NCBI GenBank assembly: GCA_023151185.1
Contig: JAKLJL010000003.1
Location: forward strand, 124,001 to 188,000
DNA from: Bacteroidota bacterium
GTDB lineage: Bacteria; Bacteroidota; JABWAT01
Direction of reading: 5' to 3'
Length of the DNA: 64,000 nt
In this document: positions 59,038-64,000 of the stretch, piece after piece
How the letters are laid out: the number at the start of each line of letters is the position of its first letter
Position numbering within the stretch: position 1 is the first letter of the stretch
Notes under the pieces: generated by a model
What the model saw: only the letters and a program-made list of their open reading frames with translations
What the model was told of the DNA's origin: nothing
Databases searched by the model: none
Made by a program: the position numbers and the translations under genes

Positions 59038-59370
59038 ATGTTTTATACCTATGTACTGTATTCAGCAGGTTTTAACCGGCTTTATATTGGTCAAAGTCAT
59101 GATCCCAATATGAGGTTGGACTATCATAATTCCGGAAGTGAGTTTTCAACAAAGCCGTACATCCCATGGATTCTGCTTCACACCGAAACATTTGAATCCC
59201 GTTGGGAAGCGATGAAGCGTGAAAGGGAACTGAAAACAAGTGCAGGAAGACGGTGGAAGCTGCAACCAACAGAAGGGAACAGGAAGAACCACCTGCAACC
59301 AGTCTTCCGGCTGGCTGCAAATTTAAACTCGACAGGTACACAGAGTGGGCTGTTCCGGTCTTTCACCTGA
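59038..59370 (+). CDS. Small GIY-YIG nuclease-domain protein
   Basis: A 110-residue stand-alone GIY-YIG domain of the YhbQ/UPF0213 kind. Seen: YTYVLYS (the GIY position), LYIGQS (YIG), the Arg in MRLDYHNSG, IPWILLHTETFESRWEAM and the Glu in KRERELK. The open frame upstream runs through the tRNA and terminator, but ATG 59038 starts the family. Role of these proteins is unclear; a DNA-repair or mobile-element-derived activity is possible. Its last bases overlap the esterase gene on the other strand. Confidence 0.9.
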   Translation: MFYTYVLYSAGFNRLYIGQSHDPNMRLDYHNSGSEFSTKPYIPWILLHTETFESRWEAMKRERELKTSAGRRWKLQPTEGNRKNHLQPVFRLAANLNSTGTQSGLFRSFT

Positions 59371-60505
59371 ATAGTAACGGCGCAAATTCTGCAAGATAGT
59401 TCCGCCAGTTCAGCCAGGTGTGTCCGCCGGAGGTTTCCTTGTAGGTTACCGGATAGTGGTACTTCCTGAACAGATCCACCGTTTTTCTTGAGGTCTCGAG
59501 TAAAAAATCATCTTTACCGGTAGCAAACCAGACCAACTTCAGCCCGGGATTGCTCTCAGCAGCAGCCAGGTTTTTCTGATTGGTTTTTTCAAATTCATCC
59601 GAGGGAGGTGTTCCCATTCCGCCTGCAATACCAAAAACCCCGGAGCTGAATACGCCAAAGGCTGAGAAGGATCCGGGATGGTTGACTGCAATTTTAATGG
59701 TTTGTGCACCGCCCATCGACAATCCGGCAATGGCCCGGTCTTTTTGATCAGTCGAGATCCGGTAATTTTTAGCTGCAAGCGGCAGAATGTCACGGGTAAA
59801 ATCTTCATAAAATTCATCTACTTCCCGGTTTATCGGCATTCCCCAGGAAAATGTTCCGGTATGCCCTGCAGGCATGATCACAACCATTGGAACGGCTTTT
59901 CCCGTGGCGATCAGATTATCCAGGATAAATCCGGCACGGCCAACCGTTGTCCAGGAATCATCGCAGTCCATGGCTCCATGGAGGAGAAAAAGTACCGGGT
60001 AAGTTTTACTGTCCGACTCATATCCGGGAGGGAGATAAACATGCAGACGGCGATTCTTTTTCAAAGATTCTGAAAAATAGGTAACTTCTGAAACCGAACC
60101 ATGCGCCACCTGCCCGATTTCCTGAATGAAGTCTCCCGGAAGGTAGCACAGGCTCCAATTATTGGTATTGGATTCACTTATCTGGGTGTTTTTGGGATCG
60201 AGGACTGAAACTCCGTCGATCAGAAACTGATACCGGTAAGCACCCGGGGGGATTTGGCGAATGAGAATCTGCCAAACACCGGAGGCCAGTTTTTCCATGG
60301 GTTTCCCCATTCCCATATCAGGGAAATCGGGGCTGGATAAAGTAACTTTCTTCGCCTCCGGGGCAAAGACGGATAGCTGTATCTGGTCTGGTCCGGAAAT
60401 TCTGACTGACTTCAACGTGTCATTTGGGGTTGGCTGCCAGCCTTGTGCTTCAGCAGACATATTGAAAACTCCGGTCAGCAGCAGGAGTACAAGGTGTTTT
60501 TTCAT
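59363..60505 (-). CDS. Exported esterase (feruloyl-esterase/IroE-like) with N-terminal E-set domain
   Basis: A 380-residue secreted alpha/beta hydrolase. Signal peptide about 1-20. Residues about 25-120 form an immunoglobulin-like E-set domain (SPDFPDMGMGKPM, GAYRYQFLIDGVSVLDP). The esterase domain follows with YPVLFLLHGAMDCDDSW, the nucleophile elbow GLSMGGAQT (Ser), and the catalytic His in SGGHTWLNWR. This pairing is typical of feruloyl- and acetyl-xylan-esterase-like proteins; the substrate is not evident. It is 12 bases behind the MarR gene, so both are under its operator. Confidence 0.9.
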   Translation of the reverse strand: MKKHLVLLLLTGVFNMSAEAQGWQPTPNDTLKSVRISGPDQIQLSVFAPEAKKVTLSSPDFPDMGMGKPMEKLASGVWQILIRQIPPGAYRYQFLIDGVSVLDPKNTQISESNTNNWSLCYLPGDFIQEIGQVAHGSVSEVTYFSESLKKNRRLHVYLPPGYESDSKTYPVLFLLHGAMDCDDSWTTVGRAGFILDNLIATGKAVPMVVIMPAGHTGTFSWGMPINREVDEFYEDFTRDILPLAAKNYRISTDQKDRAIAGLSMGGAQTIKIAVNHPGSFSAFGVFSSGVFGIAGGMGTPPSDEFEKTNQKNLAAAESNPGLKLVWFATGKDDFLLETSRKTVDLFRKYHYPVTYKETSGGHTWLNWRNYLAEFAPLLFR

Positions 60506-60517
60506 GGTTTTGACCTT

Positions 60518-60958
60518 TCATGGTTCAGGTGGTGGTAAGGTTGTCAGGGAATCGGTTACTTTTCTTAATAAGGAAAGCAAAAGGAAAGTTTCGCCGGGTG
60601 TCAGTGTGTTTTTTAATCTGTCATTTACAGGAAGAACATCCGAAATCAGGGATTCCCGGATGGACTCTCCCTTTTCGGTCAGCCAAACCTGCCGGATCCG
60701 CTGATCCTGTTCAAAAACAGTGCGGCAGATCAGGGCCTTTTTTTCGAGCCTGTTCAGAATGGCACTGATGGTATTTTTATCCGAATCAGTCAGCCGGGCA
60801 AGTTCAGTCTGGGAAACAGGAGTTTTTTGTTCCAGAAACAGCAGGCAAACAAACTGGTCGGCGGTAATCCCGGAGGATTCCAGAAAAAGAGTGGTTTGCC
60901 GGTGAAGGGCAAGGTAAGACCTTCTCAGGCGAAGGGGAATGCTTTCCGGAACCGGCAT
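60518..60958 (-). CDS. MarR-family regulator
   Basis: A 146-residue winged-helix repressor. ATG 60958 is chosen because it gives a normal MarR N-terminus; an upstream in-frame start at 61015 would run through the promoter and operator. The DNA-binding part reads LLFLEQKTPVSQTELARLT, DSDKNTISAILNRLEKKALI and the wing FEQDQRIRQVWLTEKG. It probably controls itself and the esterase from the adjacent GTACGTATACGTAC palindrome. Confidence 0.9.
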   Translation of the reverse strand: MPVPESIPLRLRRSYLALHRQTTLFLESSGITADQFVCLLFLEQKTPVSQTELARLTDSDKNTISAILNRLEKKALICRTVFEQDQRIRQVWLTEKGESIRESLISDVLPVNDRLKNTLTPGETFLLLSLLRKVTDSLTTLPPPEP

Positions 60959-60972
60959 GGAGAACCCGAATA

Positions 60973-60986
60973 GTACGTATACGTAC
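60973..60986. promoter_or_regulatory. 14-bp perfect palindrome, probable MarR operator
   Basis: GTACGTATACGTAC, 15 bases before the MarR ATG and directly adjoining the -7 element, hence over the transcription start. Confidence 0.75.
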
Positions 60987-61015
60987 AAGTTAAGACAAGT
61001 TTGGAAAGCTGTCAA
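60985..61015 (-). promoter_or_regulatory. TTGACA-N17-TAACTTGT promoter of the MarR-esterase unit
   Basis: Minus-strand TTGACA (61010-61015) and TAACTTGT (60985-60992), 17 bases apart. Confidence 0.65.
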
Positions 61016-61027
61016 CCTGGTGAGTGA

Positions 61028-61618
61028 TTATTTTGCCTGATTGCGGAGCCTGCTGAGGTGCTGCGGGGTGATGCCGACCATTGAAGCCAGGAACTTCAGC
61101 GGAATGAGCTGGTCGATTCCGGGTCTCAGCATCAGAAAGTGGTCGAGCCGGACTTCAGCGGGCCGTGCCATCATGTAAAAAAGGCGGTCTTCAATACCGG
61201 CGTAGGTTTGTTCAAGATAGGCAGTATAAGCTGCCTGAAGGTAGTTGGAGTGTTTCACGGTCCTTAGCCAGTCTTTCCGGTCAATTAAAAAGACCTGACT
61301 TGCCGATACCGTTTCGAGTACTTCTGTGCTGGGTTTCTGAAGGGCAAAGCTGGACAGCCCCGAAAAAAACTCTCCGGGTAGAACAACCCAGCGGGTGGCT
61401 TCATCTCCGTCCTCTGACAGGTAATAATGCCGGATTACGCCTTTTGCCAGCAGTCCGATGAACCTGCAGATTTCACCTTCCTCAAGAAACCGGAATCTTG
61501 CCGGCACTTTGGTGCAGGTCATGGATGTCACCAGGGCAGAAAGATCGGTGTCGGGAATTCCCGGTGAGATCCTGCGAAGGATTTCTTCAGCCTGTCGTTT
61601 TTGTGAGGGGGTCAGCAT
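61028..61618 (-). CDS. Crp/Fnr-family regulator (divergent)
   Basis: Cyclic-nucleotide-binding-fold regulator of about 196 residues: the beta-roll segment FRFLEEGEICRFIGLLAKGVIRHYY, then VVLPGEFFSGLSSFALQKPS, a dimer helix and a C-terminal helix-turn-helix PLKFLASMVGITPQHLSRLRNQ. It lacks the cAMP-contact Arg-Ser signature and cysteines for an Fnr cluster, so its signal is unknown; this form is common in Bacteroidota. ATG 61618 is preferred over a TTG at 61654, which would lie right behind a terminator. Confidence 0.85.
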   Translation of the reverse strand: MLTPSQKRQAEEILRRISPGIPDTDLSALVTSMTCTKVPARFRFLEEGEICRFIGLLAKGVIRHYYLSEDGDEATRWVVLPGEFFSGLSSFALQKPSTEVLETVSASQVFLIDRKDWLRTVKHSNYLQAAYTAYLEQTYAGIEDRLFYMMARPAEVRLDHFLMLRPGIDQLIPLKFLASMVGITPQHLSRLRNQAK

Positions 61619-61663
61619 GTCGTAAAAATCAGAAGAACTGGCAGGAAACTGCAAGCAGAGGGT

Positions 61664-61694
61664 AAAAAAAAGCCAGCCACTTGGGCTGGCTTTT
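61664..61694 (-). terminator. Intrinsic terminator of the TPR lipoprotein gene
   Basis: Stem GCCAGCC / GGCTGGC with loop ACTTG; T run on the minus strand. Confidence 0.85.
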
Positions 61695-61708
61695 AGGAAA
61701 AAGAGGTT

Positions 61709-62836
61709 TTATTTAAATCTGTCAAAAGCTTCTTTTGCTTTTTCGTTCATTCCAAGTGCGGTATAAACCTGGCCCATAACCGTCCAGAAGGTAACATCGT
61801 CCTTCTTGGTATCCTGAACTGCTTCAAGGTGGGGCAGGGCTTTTTTATAGTACTCAAGATAGCTTTTGTCGTTGCCCAAAGCTTCTTTTTTCTTTCTGTC
61901 TTTTTCCTTGGTGTAGGCAGTTTCGAGAGCCTGCTGTGTTGCCTTGGCAAGCTTCAGATAGGTGACCCCGAGATTGTATTTAGCTTCTTTGTAATCCGTC
62001 TTAAGTTCAATCGCCTTTTCAAAATATTTAATCGCATTTTGGAAATCTTCATTCCCAAGATAAAGAACACCGATGTTATACTTCAATGCTTCATTGTTTG
62101 GAGAGGCTTCTGATGCCTCAAGGAAGGCTTGTAAAGCTTCTTTTCCTCTGTCTGCGGTTATGTAGGTTTGCGCGATGCTTTCATAAATCCAGTCCTGACT
62201 TAGTGTCTTGGTGTTTTTATGTTTGTTCAGAAATGCCAGGGCCCCGTCATAATCCTTAAGGTTATTGTAGGCAAGCAGGATAAGCTGCACAGATTCCTGG
62301 TCGGGCTGTCGTCTTGCGTGGAATTCCTCCATTGTAGAAATGGCTTCCCGGTACATCTGGGCATTGTAAAGTGAAATTGCAGCATTGTAGTAGGTTTGAG
62401 CAGAATCAGGTAAAATGGTTGATGCTTTTTTAAAGGACTCAACGGCACGGAGGTAATTATCCGGATTATCTGCGCCCTTATTCATCAGAGCAATTCCTTC
62501 ATTGACTGCAACCACCCAGGCATTTTTAATCCGGTTTTCTGCGTCCTGTTTCTGAGCTGGGGTGAGACCAAGCTTTAAGGCCTGACGGTAAGCTTCCGTC
62601 ATTTCAAGTGGCTGCTTCATATCAAAAAGAATAGTCCCTTTCAGGAACCAGGCTTCAGCATTTCCAGGGTTTTTTGCCAGTTCATTATTTACAGAGGCTA
62701 ACGCCTTGTCATTTTGTTTTTGTTGATAGTACATTCTGGCTGAGGTCATTTCCTTTGACCCGCAACCATCAATACCCATCATGACGAATCCGATCATCAG
62801 AACGGAAATCACCGTCAGTACGGATTTCAGTTTCAT
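61709..62836 (-). CDS. TPR-repeat lipoprotein
   Basis: A 375-residue lipoprotein. ATG 62836 follows AGGAGT and begins the signal MKLKSVLTVISVLMIGF.. with lipobox GIDGC (Cys25). The mature protein is a string of tetratricopeptide repeats (ALASVNNELAKNPGNAEAW; YNAAISLYNAQMYREAIS; LKYNIGVLYLGNEDFQNAI; YFEKAIELKTDYKEAKYNLG), about eight in total, with a charged insert (KEKDRKKKEALGNDKS). Probably a periplasmic assembly or scaffolding protein. Confidence 0.88.
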   Translation of the reverse strand: MKLKSVLTVISVLMIGFVMMGIDGCGSKEMTSARMYYQQKQNDKALASVNNELAKNPGNAEAWFLKGTILFDMKQPLEMTEAYRQALKLGLTPAQKQDAENRIKNAWVVAVNEGIALMNKGADNPDNYLRAVESFKKASTILPDSAQTYYNAAISLYNAQMYREAISTMEEFHARRQPDQESVQLILLAYNNLKDYDGALAFLNKHKNTKTLSQDWIYESIAQTYITADRGKEALQAFLEASEASPNNEALKYNIGVLYLGNEDFQNAIKYFEKAIELKTDYKEAKYNLGVTYLKLAKATQQALETAYTKEKDRKKKEALGNDKSYLEYYKKALPHLEAVQDTKKDDVTFWTVMGQVYTALGMNEKAKEAFDRFK

Positions 62837-62874
62837 TTGTGACTCCTGGTTTGATTTGTGAAAAAAATAAGTTG

Positions 62875-62905
62875 CAAAAGTACCATTCCGGCCGGACTTA
62901 TTCAA
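62875..62905 (-). promoter_or_regulatory. TTG-N20-TACTTTTG promoter of the TPR lipoprotein gene
   Basis: Minus-strand TTG (62903-62905) and TACTTTTG (62875-62882), spacer 20; ATG about 38 bases further on. Confidence 0.65.
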
Positions 62906-62916
62906 TTAGATGTTCA

Positions 62917-63939
62917 TTACGGTTGGAAAAGATCTCCGGAGAGACCCGGAGCTGTAAAACCGAGTTTCTGCCGGGCCAACCGGGTTATCTCCCGGCCACG
63001 GGCAGTTCTGACCAGATAGCCTTCCTGAATCAGATACGGTTCATATACTTCTTCAAGCGTTCCGGATTCCTCGCCAACAGCAACAGCCAGTGAACTGATG
63101 CCAACAGGACCTCCGTTGAACTTTTCAACCAGAGTCGTCAGAATCCGTTTGTCCATCTCATCCAGGCCGAGTTCATCGACATCAAGAGCATTCAGGGCCA
63201 TATCAGCGATGGCCCGGTTGATAGACCCATTGCCTTTCATCTGGGCAAAATCCCGGGTCCGGCGCAGAAGCCGGTTGGCAATCCTGGGAGTACCCCTCGA
63301 CCTTTTGGCAATTTCCATGGCACCGTTTTCATCAATCGGAACCTGGAGCAGACCTGCACTGCGGTTTATAATCTGAAATAACAGGGCATGATCGTAATAA
63401 TCGAGCCTGAAGTTGATCCCGAAACGGGCACGAAGTGGTGCGGTCAGAAGTCCGGACCGGGTTGTGGCACCTACCAGCGTAAATCTGGGAAGACCAATTT
63501 TGACACTCCGGGCATTCGGGCCGGCATCAATCATGATATCAAGCTGAAAATCCTCCATTGCCGAATACAAATATTCCTCGACAACGGCATTCAGCCGGTG
63601 AATCTCATCAATGAACAGAACATCCCCCTGATCAAGATTGGTCAGAATTCCCGCAAGATCCGATGGCTTATCCAGAACCGGGCCACTGGTGGAAACGATC
63701 CGGGCTCCCATTTCATTGGCGATAATGTAGGAGAGAGTGGTTTTACCCAGACCGGGCGGACCAAAAAGCAGGACGTGGTCGAGGGGTTCTTTCCGTTTTT
63801 TTGCTGCGCCGACAAAAACTGTCAGGTTATCGGTAATTTTCTGCTGGCCGACAAACTCTCCGAAGGATTTCGGACGAAGGGCTGCTTCTGCATCTTTTTC
63901 AGTTGTTCCGGGGGCTTTGTCTAAAAGGGGTGAACTCAT
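62917..63939 (-). CDS. ruvB: Holliday junction branch-migration helicase RuvB
   Basis: Hexameric AAA+ motor that, with RuvA, drives Holliday-junction migration. The 340 residues show Walker [12 protein letters not shown], Walker [10 protein letters not shown], sensor [18 protein letters not shown] and the C-terminal winged helix ([21 protein letters not shown] split in the domain). ATG 63939 is chosen over a TTG three codons upstream. Promoter TTG-N20-GTTCTTTG lies almost against the start. No ruvA or ruvC in the window. Confidence 0.96.
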   Translation of the reverse strand: MSSPLLDKAPGTTEKDAEAALRPKSFGEFVGQQKITDNLTVFVGAAKKRKEPLDHVLLFGPPGLGKTTLSYIIANEMGARIVSTSGPVLDKPSDLAGILTNLDQGDVLFIDEIHRLNAVVEEYLYSAMEDFQLDIMIDAGPNARSVKIGLPRFTLVGATTRSGLLTAPLRARFGINFRLDYYDHALLFQIINRSAGLLQVPIDENGAMEIAKRSRGTPRIANRLLRRTRDFAQMKGNGSINRAIADMALNALDVDELGLDEMDKRILTTLVEKFNGGPVGISSLAVAVGEESGTLEEVYEPYLIQEGYLVRTARGREITRLARQKLGFTAPGLSGDLFQP

Positions 63940-63945
63940 AGCTGA

Positions 63946-63976
63946 CAAAGAACGGAATTTATCCTGCAGTAATCAA
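63946..63976 (-). promoter_or_regulatory. TTG-N20-GTTCTTTG promoter of ruvB
   Basis: Minus-strand TTG (63974-63976) and GTTCTTTG (63946-63953), six bases before the ATG. Confidence 0.45.
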
Positions 63977-64000
63977 CTGATTCCAACCGGCCCGTTTTCC

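Noticed and set aside
1-64000. CRISPR array, IS element, phage or integrase
   Set aside because: No regular spaced direct repeats, no transposase or integrase motif seen on either strand.

Overview
The window looks like chromosomal DNA of a bacterium in the FCB group (Bacteroidota/Ignavibacteriota-like). Three large exported proteins end in the type IX secretion sorting domain of the NPFNP kind, which is commoner in Ignavibacteria-like and related lineages than in classical Bacteroidia. At least a dozen genes are preceded by a TTG-N19..21-nAnnTTTG promoter, the -33/-7 signature of Bacteroidota. The tyrosyl-radical ribonucleotide reductase small subunit is of the eukaryote-like type usual in this group, and many proteins are lipoproteins or TonB-type outer-membrane proteins. 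Exact phylum is an inference. Most of the window is moderately GC-rich with dense CCGG-type codon use.

Layout. 1-4.7 kb: exported proteins (a 14-repeat propeller protein running off the left edge, a small beta-barrel candidate, an unknown, a lipoprotein), all minus strand. 4.9-7.1 kb: an OmpR-type response regulator and its histidine kinase. 7.2-13.6 kb: ribonucleotide reduction, with class Ia nrdA-nrdB followed by the B12-dependent class II nrdJ. 13.9-17.8 kb: a tightly packed minus-strand run (binding-protein fold, membrane-anchored SRPBCC-like protein, lipoprotein, AAA+ regulator without its catalytic motifs, RdgB). 17.9-21.9 kb: glycosyltransferase, RRM protein, RarD-type transporter, exported PPC/DUF296 protein, CZB-hemerythrin. 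22-27.3 kb: an AT-rich stretch with a lipoprotein behind a G10 tract, and an M43 metalloprotease whose 5' half is AT-rich while its 3' half matches the host. 27.4-35.5 kb: M3 peptidase, Nfu, small lipoproteins, DUF423, DinB, ClpS and ABC-F. 35.6-42.5 kb: CotH/lamin-tail protein, then a selenium operon (permease, mnmH, selD, amidinohydrolase). 42.7-47.2 kb: Ste24-like protease and a copper-type MbnP/MbnH cluster.

47.6-54.6 kb: three small unknowns, then an MFS exporter convergent with a TetR regulator. Between them lies a roughly 3.4 kb four-gene cassette flanked by two 134-bp direct repeats of the MFS 3' end. The repeats differ at four positions, all third codon positions; this is the most striking structural observation in the window. 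54.7-58.7 kb: TonB-dependent receptor and partner, plus a winged-helix regulator and membrane protein; the two units share near-identical AAAGTACTTT operators. 58.9-64 kb: tRNA-Asn with a GIY-YIG gene behind it, a MarR-esterase unit with a 14-bp palindromic operator, a Crp/Fnr-like regulator, a TPR lipoprotein and ruvB.

No CRISPR array, transposase, integrase or rRNA was seen. Starts were re-chosen where an obvious ribosome-binding site or signal peptide lay downstream of the longest open frame.
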